Assembly: GCA_963827855.1 (NCBI GenBank)
Contig: CAWHBY010000003.1
Coordinates: 124,001-188,000 of the forward strand
Direction of reading: 5' to 3'
Length of the DNA stretch: 64,000 nt
Origin: DTPU01 sp963827855
Lineage (GTDB): Bacteria > Planctomycetota > Phycisphaerae > Sedimentisphaerales > Anaerobacaceae
Shown in pieces: positions 1-8,504 of this stretch. Below the pieces are notes generated by a model. It was not told where the DNA came from, searched no databases, and saw only the letters and a program-made list of their open reading frames with translations. Position numbers and translations under genes: made by a program. Each line of letters begins with the position of its first letter. The stretch's first letter is position 1.

Positions 1-73
1 GGTGCAGGAAGGCAGACTCGTGGTCAGGCAGTCAGGGAGTATCGAGCCTTCTAGAACGGCGACTGGCGATCAG

Positions 74-95
74 CCGTTTCGCCGTTTCGCTTTCT
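74..95. repeat. short degenerate tandem repeat (CCGTTTCGCCGTTTCG type)
   Basis: The spacer just downstream of the first lipoprotein gene carries two near copies of a CCGTTTCG unit. The same motif family recurs at 14852-14882 and 20539-20568, so it is probably a dispersed intergenic element. No function can be read from the sequence. Confidence 0.5.
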
Positions 96-101
96 CCCAC
101 G

Positions 102-500
102 CTACGGCGCGTCATTGAAGGCCACTGCGTTCCTGGCGCCCACTTGATCCAGGCGTTTGCGGTCGGCCTTTGCCGCGGACTTGACCTTGGCCTTCAGGCC
201 TGACGGCAGCATCTCGGCTTGTACTGCACGCCATTCGGCCGTCTGTACGCTGATCTGCCAGATCCCGCCATGCAGGCGATAGAAGAACCCTTCGCCGTAG
301 TAGTGATCGTTCAGCCCTACGACTCTGTAGAGACGGACGTTGGAATCATAGGTCAAATCATAGCCGCAGACCTGTCTGTTGCCGAGGTCGCGGGGCTGAG
401 CGTGGGTGCCGGGGTAGACGGTCGAGCTGCTACAGGACGACAGGGTCAGGACTGCTGCTACAACAGCAGCGCCCAGACCCATCTTACGGGTGCTTGCCAT
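102..500 (-). CDS. small lipoprotein of unknown function
   Basis: The 132-residue product begins with a basic stretch, a hydrophobic segment at about residues 8-20 and a lipobox-like LSSC with Cys23, so it is expected to be exported, lipidated and membrane anchored. The mature part is polar, rich in Tyr and Arg, and belongs to no family I recognise. A GGAGGGAG ribosome-binding site six bases before the ATG supports this start. It stands alone and is divergent from the small ORF at 699. Lipoprotein status is inferred from the N-terminus; the function is unknown. Confidence 0.7.
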   Translation of the reverse strand: MASTRKMGLGAAVVAAVLTLSSCSSSTVYPGTHAQPRDLGNRQVCGYDLTYDSNVRLYRVVGLNDHYYGEGFFYRLHGGIWQISVQTAEWRAVQAEMLPSGLKAKVKSAAKADRKRLDQVGARNAVAFNDAP

Positions 501-698
501 GACGTACTCCCTCCAGTTATGCGTGGTCCGGATGAGTAAAGTCTACGTATCCAACGCCAGGATGCCAACTGGCCAAGACCCCCGACCGGCTTCTCCGCGT
601 CACGGGTGGAGCCCAGGCCTTTTTTTCGCGGCCCGCCGCCCCAGGCGAGCCCAATATGGCGCATACTTTGACTGAGGGGATGGTGAAAGGGCCAAGCT

Positions 699-884
699 AT
701 GAATGAGTGGATGGAGACTGCATCTGAACCCGTCGTTCCCATGGTCCAGAACCTGGACCTTTCGAGCCACACGATGGGCACTCTCGCGACTATCGCGGCG
801 ATCTGTGTTCTCAGCCTCGTGGCGACCTCGATCTGGGCTGTGATGGTCGTAAGGTACACGGCCTCACACGGCAAACCTGCGTGA
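699..884 (+). CDS. possible small single-span membrane protein
   Basis: A 61-residue ORF whose residues about 29-51 form one hydrophobic segment, followed by a short basic tail, which would suit a bitopic inner-membrane peptide. An AAAGGG stretch lies about nine bases before the ATG as a weak ribosome site. It has no recognisable family and no operon partner: the next gene converges on it. Short length and lack of homology evidence keep the call tentative. Confidence 0.4.
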   Translation: MNEWMETASEPVVPMVQNLDLSSHTMGTLATIAAICVLSLVATSIWAVMVVRYTASHGKPA

Positions 885-910
885 AGGCGAGAGAACACGC
901 GCCGCTCGCC

Positions 911-2374
911 TCATCTCCTGGCGTAGCTATTTGTCGGCGTTTGGCCGTCCCAGAACAGGCCGTCGACCGTTGTCACGGCGGTGACGTGCGTCGTGTAGGT
1001 GCCTGATGGGGCGCTGCCCAACACGAAGAGTGCCTTTCCGTCCGTCTCCGTGGCGCTCTCCTCTTCGGCATAGAGGTCTCCATCCAGGTATGTCTCAATC
1101 GAAACCCAAGCCCCAGCAACCGCACTGCCCATGTCATCCACGAGGGCAATCTTAATCGACAGACCGCTCCGGTCTTTCCCCTTCCCTGTGGTATAGGTGA
1201 CAGAAGTGACATGGACCTCAGTCGCTCGTACACCCGCTGCTGCGACAGCATCAACCAGACCGGAGCCGTAGAGTGCATCCCAACCGGGATCTCCGAGATC
1301 CTTTGCGGTCGATGCGAGCGTGTTCCTCACGTCGCCCACACCCTTGGCAATCATCAACGCCACAAGACCGGCTACGTGCGGAGAGGCCATCGACGTACCG
1401 CTATTCAGGCCGTACCCACCGCCCATCAGAGTGGAGTTGACGCCCACCCCCGGTGCCGAGACCCAGAGGGCAGGACCCGTGCTGGAGAAGGTTGCTCTGC
1501 GGTCCGCACTATCGGTTGCCCCAACGGCGATGCAGCAATCCCACCTGGCAGGGTAGATGATGTTGTCACCTGCGCCTCTTCGGTTGCCCGCATTTCCGGC
1601 CGCTGCTACCAGAACGACGCCAGATCCAGCAGCCGCATAGAATGCATCCTCGACTGTCTGTCCCGGCCACTGTACGTTCCCGAGACTCAGGTTAGCCACC
1701 TGAATCCCGTTGTCGACTGCCCATTCCAGTGCGGCAACGATAGATCCCCAATCGCCACTACCACTGGGGCCCAGTACCTTCAGGGCATAGAGGCTGACTC
1801 CAGGTGCAACGCCGACCACGCCGATGCCATTGTCCTCGGCAGCGATGATCCCAGCCACATGCGTGCCGTGGCCAAACGTGTCCATGGGGTCATCCGTGTT
1901 GGCCATACAGTTGCGGCCTCCTCTATAGTTGCCATCCAGGTCCTCGTGATGGTAGTCGATGCCAGAGTCGATTACGGCTACTTTCACCCCACCGCCTGTA
2001 CCACCGGCGACATGGACAAGGCCGGCCCCTATCCGTTTCACGCCCCAAGAGCCGTCCAGTTCAGCATCCACTGCTTCGACGGTCCCCTCCGGCTCGATCC
2101 TCGTCACGTTGGGGTTCTTGGCCAGGGCCTCGATTGCCTGTTCAGGAATTGAAGCGGCGACGGCAGGCACGAGGTGATAGCTGTGCTTTATCTCTCCACC
2201 GTGTCCTCGCACCACGGCGTGTTCACTTTGCCCGGGGGTGTGTCTGAAGCCTATCAAGACGGGGACCTTCTGGGAGCCCCCGGTGCCTTCGGTTGCCAAG
2301 ACCCCCTCGGCCAAGGCCAAAGACAAGACAAATACACAGGCAAACGTCACAGCGGCAAGAACTCTCGGCTTCAT
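911..2374 (-). CDS. secreted subtilisin-like serine protease (S8)
   Basis: Exported endopeptidase of the subtilase family. The start at 2374 gives a clean signal peptide (residues about 1-27) and lies behind a GGGAGG ribosome site; the ORF extends 16 codons further upstream, but that part looks untranslated. An inhibitor-I9-like propeptide spans about 37-100. The catalytic domain carries the triad: Asp136 in AVIDSGID, His169 in GHGTHVAG, Ser328 in GTSMASPH, with oxyanion Asn261 in AAGNAG. About 100 C-terminal residues look like a beta-sandwich (Ig-like) module. The protein is probably autoprocessed outside the cytoplasm for protein turnover or scavenging; its substrate cannot be told. The family assignment is secure. 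Confidence 0.95.
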   Translation of the reverse strand: MKPRVLAAVTFACVFVLSLALAEGVLATEGTGGSQKVPVLIGFRHTPGQSEHAVVRGHGGEIKHSYHLVPAVAASIPEQAIEALAKNPNVTRIEPEGTVEAVDAELDGSWGVKRIGAGLVHVAGGTGGGVKVAVIDSGIDYHHEDLDGNYRGGRNCMANTDDPMDTFGHGTHVAGIIAAEDNGIGVVGVAPGVSLYALKVLGPSGSGDWGSIVAALEWAVDNGIQVANLSLGNVQWPGQTVEDAFYAAAGSGVVLVAAAGNAGNRRGAGDNIIYPARWDCCIAVGATDSADRRATFSSTGPALWVSAPGVGVNSTLMGGGYGLNSGTSMASPHVAGLVALMIAKGVGDVRNTLASTAKDLGDPGWDALYGSGLVDAVAAAGVRATEVHVTSVTYTTGKGKDRSGLSIKIALVDDMGSAVAGAWVSIETYLDGDLYAEEESATETDGKALFVLGSAPSGTYTTHVTAVTTVDGLFWDGQTPTNSYARR

Positions 2375-2472
2375 GATGTGATCCTCCCAAGTTTCTACCC
2401 TACTTGACCACGGCGTCAACACGCCAGGAAGACCCTACGTATCAGTCTAGCGTCGCACGGTGAACCCGTCAA

Positions 2473-5400
2473 CTACGGCAATTGCCGCACGCTAAAGTCG
2501 TCGAAAAGAGCACGGGCTTTATAGGTGTTGAGCATGACTCCGCCCTTGGACAACCGCGCATCCGTCGCCTCGATCACGAGCTTCCCATCCAGATACCCTC
2601 GCAGGTGCTGGCCCCGGATCTCAAACGCCAACGTGTACCACTTGTCGCGGACGAGGCTGCAGGGAGATTGGCTCAGCCTACCAAGACGCAACGTGTCCGA
2701 GGCATCGGCGTAGTTGAGGTCAAGTAGCAGGTATCGGGGGGTGTTGTTGACGTAGAGGCAGAGCAGGCTGTAACGATCCTTACGACTTGACCCGAACTGG
2801 CTGGGCGTCTCCCTGGCCGTGATGCCGAAAACCGCTTCTCCGGAGGCTACCGATTCCTTCATGCAGACACGTACCGTGACGACGTAGTCGGTCCAGTCGA
2901 TGCCATAGAGACATGCCCTGGCGTGCGACAACATCAACTCGCCGTTCTCCACCGCGTGCCGCCCCGGGCCCAGCCCCATCTCGGGAGAATCTTGAAACAG
3001 CCAGTGTTTGGAGGGGCCGCTGTCGAAGTTATCCGTGAAGACCGGCCCGGGGATGGGCTCTGTTTGGGCAGGCGTGTTGATTGCATTGGGCTCTCTCTTG
3101 GCGATTGGCGTCGCCGGAACCGCCCCCTCGACGACTCTCTTGAGGGCCTCGTCAGTGTCAAGGCGGTAGAGGACACCCGCCGGTCGCTTCTTCACCCTAT
3201 CTTCGTATTGGTAGGCGATATGCCGGCTATCAGGGGACCAGCCGAATGACCAACGCGTCGGCCATCGGTCTTCGGTGGCAACCTTTCGCGACGTGCGTTC
3301 CTGGGCGCCCATCACGAACAACTCATCCCGCTCCTTGGCGGAGCCGGTGGCATAGAACGCGAGCCACTGGCCATCGGGGGACCAACCTAGCCAGTCCACG
3401 TCCCCATACCCCAGTGCCTTGAGATTCAGGATCTCCTCGCCTTGGCCTCCGGTAATCGGCACCTTGTGCACGACGCCATCGGAGACGACGGTGATGGACT
3501 TACCATCAGCGGTCCAATCCCATTTGTGCTGCTTGCCTGGCCAGGTGTAGAGGGTCCGCCGCTCACCGCCCTTGGCCGGTACGACGTGAAGAGTAGCCTT
3601 GGTGCTGGGGAAGGTCACAAAGGCGAGGTATGATCCATCGGGTGACCAGGAAGGCGAATTGGGGGCCCCGATCTTGGGCGACACCTCTGACCACTCCTTG
3701 CCATCAGGCGACACCAGCCAGAGCTGGCCTTCCTTCTCCACCACAAGCCGCGAGCCGTCAGGAGACCAGATGGGATTCGGGCGCGAACCGAAGGGGCACA
3801 GTCGGTGTGCTGGCCCCAAGGTCTTGCCCTGTTCAAGCGACACCTGCGCAACGAAGTAGGAGAACTCCCCGTTTTTGTCTGTGGCGCACAACAGTAACTG
3901 ACGACAACTTCGGTCAAAGACCAGTGGCTCGATGTCGGTCAATTCAGGCGCCTCTAACTTTAGCTCTCTCGGGGCATCGCCCGAAAGAGGCAATAACCAG
4001 CAACGGATGTGCTTATCCTCGCTGTCCCACGTGATTGCCGTTAGGGTCGCACTGTCTGGCGACCATTGGCATTCACTTGGTACTCCGGGCGGCCGTGCCA
4101 GGGTGACGGGCTTGAATCCTCGGCCGGCGGGGGAAGCGATTCGGGGTGCATATTCGACCTCATACGATGGCCGATAGAAGTACAGTTCTCTGCCTGTGTC
4201 GGCCTTACCTACAAATGTACCGACCTCATCGGGCACGGGTACCACGTGTTGCCTTCCGCTGGTGACATGAGCGAATCGTAGCCCATGTACGCGTCGCGCA
4301 TTCGGATCATATCCGATGGCCTGACCGATGATCCACTGACCGTCAGCAGACCATGCCACCGGCTCGCACGTTGTTCTGAGGTCATCTGGGCTACTGAGGC
4401 ACCTTGCCGGGCCAGCTCCTGACGCTGGCTGGACCCAGATGCCGTCACCCCAGGCAGAGAAGGCCACGGTGCTGCCATCCGGCGAGAGTATGCCTAGGCT
4501 GCCAGACCATTCACTTGTCACACCGTCGCGCACAGAGACCGCTCGCGTGACACCCTGGGGATCTTTGAATACAATATGTTGCGAGTCTCGGCTCCACACC
4601 AGAGGTCGACCTCGGCCGGAAGCCGGAATCACAGTGATGAGCTTCTTGGCCGGTCCTGAGGGCTTACCCTCATTGAGAGCAACAGGAACGGCGTAGAGAC
4701 CGTCCTTTCCGATGAAGGCAATCCACTTCCCATCCGGGGAGTAGGACTCATCCTGGACTGACCGATCCAAGAGCTGGAACGGGGCAGCTCCGTCCACGGG
4801 AACCACCATGCCCTGCCAGTGCAGAAACCGGCCGTTGGGTGAGAGCACGAGTTTGTCGACGACCGAGATGTGATCGTTCTCGCCCTCGAAGGCCTTGGCC
4901 ACAGTGAACCTGAGCCCCGTCTTGGGTTCGACCACAGCACTGGCAGCGGCAGGTGTGGCTGGTGGTCTGGCGACATCCGCCTCCGTGCCTGCACCGGCCA
5001 GGGCGGCTGGGGCAACCTCCGCGGCCTGTAGGCACCGGATCAGGCCCGTGCCGAACAGAATCGCCAGGGTGCACGTCAAGACCAGGAGCATTGAACCGAC
5101 ACTCATCTGAGTCGCCATGTTTCTCTCCTTTCCCACGAGTCGACGGATACGTTCAGTGAGGCCGTCCAGGCTGGGTTCCAAAACCCCGACTGTTGCAGGA
5201 AGCACAGGACGCGCCGTCATCTGGCTGGCCACGTCAACCAAGGTTCGCGCGAAGTCCTCGCCGTTGCCTTGGACACGGACCACGTAGTTGTCGCAAAGGT
5301 CTTCACGGAGCGAAGAGGTCTGATCACTTACCCAGTGAACCAAGGGATTCCACCAGAATACCAGCGCCGCGATCCGCTGCGCCAGGCCTACCCAGGGATC

Positions 5401-6249
5401 TCGGCGAACAATATGTGCCATCTCATGCACCAGGATCGCCTGCAACTGGGCATTGTCCATCCGAAGCGTGATGTGCGTGGGCAGGACGATCCCGGGCCTT
5501 ACCAGGCCGAGCGAGATCGGTATGGGCACCAAGGGAGAGATGAACACGGGCGGCGCGTCTACCATGCCCAACTCGGCTGCCGCCTGGTGAGCCAGCTCCG
5601 TCGCTCGGGGCTCCAGACATTGTCTGAACGAACTGCGGATCCTCTTCAAGGCAGCGTACCCCAGGCCCAGCCGGAGAACTCCCACGAGGATCCCGAGGCC
5701 CCATGCCCAGGCAGCGAGCGTCCCCAGCACCAGCCACCAGAGAGACTGCGTGCCTCTGTGGGGCGGAAGCAGGGCGGCCCGGCCTTCGGCTGCGCCCGAG
5801 GCATCCGGTGACACCGTTTCATCCTTTGTTAGAGCAATCGCGGTCTGCGTTGATGAGTCGCTTCTGGACAATTGTGCTGGCGAGCGCATCCCTGGTGCCT
5901 GGGCCCCATCATGCCCGGACCTCGACGACAAGGCCTCTGAACCATTCGGTGAACTCGACGGTGGCGGCAGAGTAGATGAGAAGTCAGGCTGACGGGCGGC
6001 CGCCGAGACGGGCACACCTACCCGAAAGAAGGCAAGACCTCGCTCTTGTCCCAGCCAGACCGAGATCGGGCACGAGAGTGTCAGTGCGAGCACGGCTATC
6101 AGCATGCCGTGCCGCACTGGGGTCGAGCATCGCCGGCATAGCCAGACCGCCAGCAGTCCCATCGCACATATGACGCTCACCAGGGTCGCCAGATTGACCA
6201 GGTAGACTACGTGGTCCGGCTCCAACACAAATCGTCCCAACATTGCCAT
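2473..6249 (-). CDS. BlaR1/MecR1-type M56 metallopeptidase fused to a TolB-like beta-propeller and a LamG/DUF1080-like domain
   Basis: A 1258-residue membrane sensor-peptidase. Hydrophobic segments lie near residues 14-38, 48-66, 170-200 and 384-403. The M56 peptidase carries the zinc motif HEMAH (275-279) and a downstream Glu in REDLCD (about 316). In BlaR1 the part after the last membrane span is a penicillin-binding sensor. Here it is replaced by a long extracytoplasmic region with repeated SPDG(S/K/Q)xLAF-type blades (about 430-1030), a TolB/WD40-like propeller, then a roughly 190-residue concanavalin-like domain resembling DUF1080 (about 1065-1258). The gene starts two bases after the blaI-like stop, so the pair is co-transcribed. 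By analogy, ligand binding outside would activate the cytoplasmic peptidase to cleave the repressor; the ligand is unknown. Length and architecture are far from classical BlaR1 (about 600 residues). Confidence 0.88.
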   Translation of the reverse strand: MAMLGRFVLEPDHVVYLVNLATLVSVICAMGLLAVWLCRRCSTPVRHGMLIAVLALTLSCPISVWLGQERGLAFFRVGVPVSAAARQPDFSSTLPPPSSSPNGSEALSSRSGHDGAQAPGMRSPAQLSRSDSSTQTAIALTKDETVSPDASGAAEGRAALLPPHRGTQSLWWLVLGTLAAWAWGLGILVGVLRLGLGYAALKRIRSSFRQCLEPRATELAHQAAAELGMVDAPPVFISPLVPIPISLGLVRPGIVLPTHITLRMDNAQLQAILVHEMAHIVRRDPWVGLAQRIAALVFWWNPLVHWVSDQTSSLREDLCDNYVVRVQGNGEDFARTLVDVASQMTARPVLPATVGVLEPSLDGLTERIRRLVGKERNMATQMSVGSMLLVLTCTLAILFGTGLIRCLQAAEVAPAALAGAGTEADVARPPATPAAASAVVEPKTGLRFTVAKAFEGENDHISVVDKLVLSPNGRFLHWQGMVVPVDGAAPFQLLDRSVQDESYSPDGKWIAFIGKDGLYAVPVALNEGKPSGPAKKLITVIPASGRGRPLVWSRDSQHIVFKDPQGVTRAVSVRDGVTSEWSGSLGILSPDGSTVAFSAWGDGIWVQPASGAGPARCLSSPDDLRTTCEPVAWSADGQWIIGQAIGYDPNARRVHGLRFAHVTSGRQHVVPVPDEVGTFVGKADTGRELYFYRPSYEVEYAPRIASPAGRGFKPVTLARPPGVPSECQWSPDSATLTAITWDSEDKHIRCWLLPLSGDAPRELKLEAPELTDIEPLVFDRSCRQLLLCATDKNGEFSYFVAQVSLEQGKTLGPAHRLCPFGSRPNPIWSPDGSRLVVEKEGQLWLVSPDGKEWSEVSPKIGAPNSPSWSPDGSYLAFVTFPSTKATLHVVPAKGGERRTLYTWPGKQHKWDWTADGKSITVVSDGVVHKVPITGGQGEEILNLKALGYGDVDWLGWSPDGQWLAFYATGSAKERDELFVMGAQERTSRKVATEDRWPTRWSFGWSPDSRHIAYQYEDRVKKRPAGVLYRLDTDEALKRVVEGAVPATPIAKREPNAINTPAQTEPIPGPVFTDNFDSGPSKHWLFQDSPEMGLGPGRHAVENGELMLSHARACLYGIDWTDYVVTVRVCMKESVASGEAVFGITARETPSQFGSSRKDRYSLLCLYVNNTPRYLLLDLNYADASDTLRLGRLSQSPCSLVRDKWYTLAFEIRGQHLRGYLDGKLVIEATDARLSKGGVMLNTYKARALFDDFSVRQLP

Positions 6250-6251
6250 GG

Positions 6252-6659
6252 CTAGGCCTCCCTCTTGGCATCCCGGTTCTTCGAGATAGCATTCAATTCC
6301 CGCCGCAATCGCTCAATGTCGTCTGGTCTTAGCCGCTTCGAGCCGAGCAGACTCATGACGAGCTGCCTTGCTGAGCCGCCGAAGAAGTCGTCGACAAAGC
6401 CATTGGCCAGAAGTGCGGCCGTCCTCTCGCGGTCCAGGGCAACCAGATACCGGACCGGCTTCTCATCCTCCCGGCGGACCAGCCACCCGCGTTTCTCCAG
6501 CCTGCTGACCAGGTTCAGGACCGTGGTCCTGGTTACGCCTCGCCCCCTGGAGATGGCATCCCAGATCTCGGCGACCGTAGCGCCGTTGTCCCCGTATTCC
6601 CACACCGCTTCAATGATCTCATACTGTGCTGCACTCAGATTGCCTTGCGGACTTGCCAT
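6252..6659 (-). CDS. BlaI/MecI/CopY-family transcriptional repressor
   Basis: A 135-residue winged-helix repressor. Residues about 8-80 match the BlaI/Penicillinase-repressor fold (AQYEIIEAVW, then TVAEIW, then GVTRTTVLNLVSRLEKRGWL as recognition helix and wing), followed by a C-terminal dimerisation helix pair. The start at 6659 follows an AGGGAG ribosome site; the longer reading frame would run into the operator region and is rejected. It overlaps the promoter-operator block described at 6711-6765 and leads the two-gene operon with the M56-propeller gene, so it very likely represses its own operon until cleaved. The target list beyond this operon is unknown. Confidence 0.92.
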   Translation of the reverse strand: MASPQGNLSAAQYEIIEAVWEYGDNGATVAEIWDAISRGRGVTRTTVLNLVSRLEKRGWLVRREDEKPVRYLVALDRERTAALLANGFVDDFFGGSARQLVMSLLGSKRLRPDDIERLRRELNAISKNRDAKREA

Positions 6660-6710
6660 GGCGACGGTCTCCCTGTAAGGACTCCTGCGAATGCTGTGCG
6701 TTCTCTCAAC

Positions 6711-6728
6711 AGACGACACGTGTCGTCT
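6711..6728. promoter_or_regulatory. BlaI-type operator 1 (18-bp perfect palindrome)
   Basis: The sequence AGACGACACGTGTCGTCT is a perfect 18-bp palindrome just downstream of the predicted transcription start of the blaI-like gene. It aligns base for base with the dyad layout of the classical Bla/Mec operator TACTACATATGTAGTA, with TAC/GTA replaced by GAC/GTC. This is a strong candidate autoregulatory site. Confidence 0.75.
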
Positions 6729-6736
6729 AATAGCCC

Positions 6737-6765
6737 AGGATAGACTTGCCGACACTTGTCGTCAA
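6737..6765 (-). promoter_or_regulatory. sigma-70-type promoter of the blaI-M56 operon
   Basis: On the minus strand TTGACG (6765-6760) is followed after 17 bases by TATCCT (6742-6737), giving a predicted start near 6730 and a leader of about 70 bases before the blaI-like ATG. Both repressor-type palindromes overlap or abut it. Confidence 0.65.
6748..6763. promoter_or_regulatory. BlaI-type operator 2 (imperfect palindrome)
   Basis: GCCGACACTTGTCGTC repeats the core GACA-NN-TGTC of operator 1 with one degenerate arm. Its centre lies 36 bases from that of operator 1, and it overlaps the -35 element and spacer of the promoter. Two-site binding would block both polymerase entry and escape. Confidence 0.6.
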
Positions 6766-6910
6766 CAGGAATATCGGGTGGCCTCCAAGTTTTTTTGAAC
6801 CAGCGCCGACTGCTCGGCATGGGCGACTCTGGATTCGGTCTTTGCGGAAAGGTAGAAGGGGTAGTCGGGTAGCCCTGAAGGAAAGCTGTTAGCTGTTCGC
6901 CATTCACTTT

Positions 6911-6986
6911 TCGCTACCGAAGAGCGAGGGCAACGAGCGCCCGAAGAGGGAGCGTAGCGACCGAGCGAATACCGAACATCGCTCGG
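6911..6986. repeat. nested inverted repeats in intergenic block
   Basis: TCGCTAC (6911-6917) pairs with GTAGCGA (6954-6960), and immediately after it CCGAGCGA (6961-6968) pairs with TCGCTCGG (6979-6986) across a 10-base loop. Flanking sequence carries GCTGTTAGCTG- and GGCTAACCGCTGATAGC-like units shared with the spacer at 20394-20431. It resembles a small palindromic intergenic element. Confidence 0.55.
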
Positions 6987-7062
6987 TCCCCCCTCCGGCT
7001 AACCGCTGATAGCTGCCGTCTGGCGGCCGGCACAACCTCCCGCAACTCCCGCTCGAACACAG

Positions 7063-7092
7063 TTGACCTCCTGCGACACTGCGCCGTATAGT
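7063..7092 (+). promoter_or_regulatory. sigma-70-type promoter upstream of Gfo/Idh/MocA gene
   Basis: TTGACC (7063-7068), an 18-base spacer and TATAGT (7087-7092) predict a start near 7099, about 70 bases before the oxidoreductase ATG. Confidence 0.6.
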
Positions 7093-7168
7093 ATGCAGCG
7101 GCCAGGGTCAGCAGGTCATGGTCTGTTTGTACGTGCTGAACTGCATTGGGATCTTTAGGAGGCCGCTC

Positions 7169-8488
7169 ATGCCAAACCAGGGTCCACGAGGGAAATCGAA
7201 GTCCACTCCACGTCGTGACTTCCTCAAGGCGGCTGCTGGGTTGCCGGCGATGGTGGCGGCCCTGGAGTTTTCGCCCGGCCTTTGGGCGGGGGCGGGCGAC
7301 GCGATCAGGGTCGGGATGATCGGCTGCGGGGGACGCTGCACGGACGCGGCCATGGACGCCCTGGACGCAGATCCGGGCGTGCGGATTGTCGCCATGGCCG
7401 ACCTCTTCGCGGATCGGCTGGCGGCCTCCTTGGAGAAGATCAAGGCCCATAGCCCGGATCGCGTGGCAGTGGATCAGGATCACCGATTCGTCGGGTTCGA
7501 CGGATACCGGCACGTCATCGAATCGAGCGACGTGGTCCTGATCGCGTGCGCCTCCAAGTTTCACCCCCGGTACCTCAGGGCTGCGGTGGACGCAGGCAAG
7601 CACGTATTCGTCGAGAAGCCCCACGGGATTGACCCAGTTGGGGTACGCGCGACGCAGGAGGCCTGTGACCTGGCCAAGACCAAGGGGCTGTGCGTGCTCT
7701 CGGGATTGCACAACCGCTACGATCCGGGCGTGCGCGAGACCATGAAGCGGATCCATGACGGTGCGATCGGCGACATCGTCTCCATGGAGGTCAATTTCCT
7801 GCGTGCACCGTACGTGTTGGTGGATCGGCAACCCGGATGGAGTGAGATGGAGTATCAGTGCCGCAACTGGTATCACTTCTCCTGGCTCTCGGGCGACGAC
7901 GTGACCCAGTCTCTCGTCCACAGCGTGGACAAGGCCTCGTGGGCGATGCGTGAGGAGACGCCGATCAGGGCCCACGGCCTGGCCGGCCGGTCTGCCTCCT
8001 TTGGCCAGATCTATGGAGACGTCTTCGACCACCACGGCGTGATCTATCAATACGCCAACGGCACCCGGCTCTACGCCTTCTGCAGGACCCAGAAGGAATG
8101 CCACGAGGATGTCTCTGACTGGATTCTTGGCACCAAGGGCAGGGCGTCGCTGCTCAACTACAAGATCGAGGGACAGACCAAGTGGGACTACCCAGGACCC
8201 TTCCTGAACCCCTACAAGGAGGAGCACAAGGCGTTCTTCACCGCCATCCGGTCCGGCAAGCCTATCAATAGCGGCAGCTATATGGCCAATAGCACCATGG
8301 TTGCAGTACTGGGCCAGATGGTCTGCTATACGGGCCGCCAGTTGGGCTGGAAGAAGGCCTACGACGCGGACTTTGCCTTTGAGCCCAGGCAGTGCGACTT
8401 CACCACAGAGCCGCCCGTCAAGCCGGGCACTGATGGGCTGTATCCAGTGGCAGTTCCAGGCAAGACCCACCTCATTCCCGGAGTCTGA
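7169..8488 (+). CDS. twin-arginine-exported Gfo/Idh/MocA family oxidoreductase
   Basis: A 439-residue NAD(P)-dependent sugar/cyclitol-type oxidoreductase. The start at 7169 follows a TAGGAGG ribosome site and opens with a twin-arginine signal (RRDFLK, residues 15-20) followed by a hydrophobic stretch, so the folded enzyme is expected to leave the cytoplasm. The Rossmann nucleotide site IGCGGR lies near residues 51-56, and the family EKP motif is seen in VFVEKPHG, followed by the mixed alpha/beta substrate domain. ThuA and sugar-isomerase genes follow on the same strand, a grouping common in planctomycete carbohydrate loci and consistent with oxidation of a sugar to a 3-keto form. The substrate is not known. 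Confidence 0.92.
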   Translation: MPNQGPRGKSKSTPRRDFLKAAAGLPAMVAALEFSPGLWAGAGDAIRVGMIGCGGRCTDAAMDALDADPGVRIVAMADLFADRLAASLEKIKAHSPDRVAVDQDHRFVGFDGYRHVIESSDVVLIACASKFHPRYLRAAVDAGKHVFVEKPHGIDPVGVRATQEACDLAKTKGLCVLSGLHNRYDPGVRETMKRIHDGAIGDIVSMEVNFLRAPYVLVDRQPGWSEMEYQCRNWYHFSWLSGDDVTQSLVHSVDKASWAMREETPIRAHGLAGRSASFGQIYGDVFDHHGVIYQYANGTRLYAFCRTQKECHEDVSDWILGTKGRASLLNYKIEGQTKWDYPGPFLNPYKEEHKAFFTAIRSGKPINSGSYMANSTMVAVLGQMVCYTGRQLGWKKAYDADFAFEPRQCDFTTEPPVKPGTDGLYPVAVPGKTHLIPGV

Positions 8489-8504
8489 AGGAGGATCCCT
8501 TGAT

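Larger units (their letters stand above)
6660..7168. other. 509-base intergenic region with operators, structured repeats and a promoter
   Basis: Between the divergent blaI-like and oxidoreductase genes lie the blaI promoter/operators (6711-6765), an inverted-repeat-rich block at 6881-7018, and a plus-strand promoter at 7063-7092. I see no protein-coding gene here. Confidence 0.7.
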
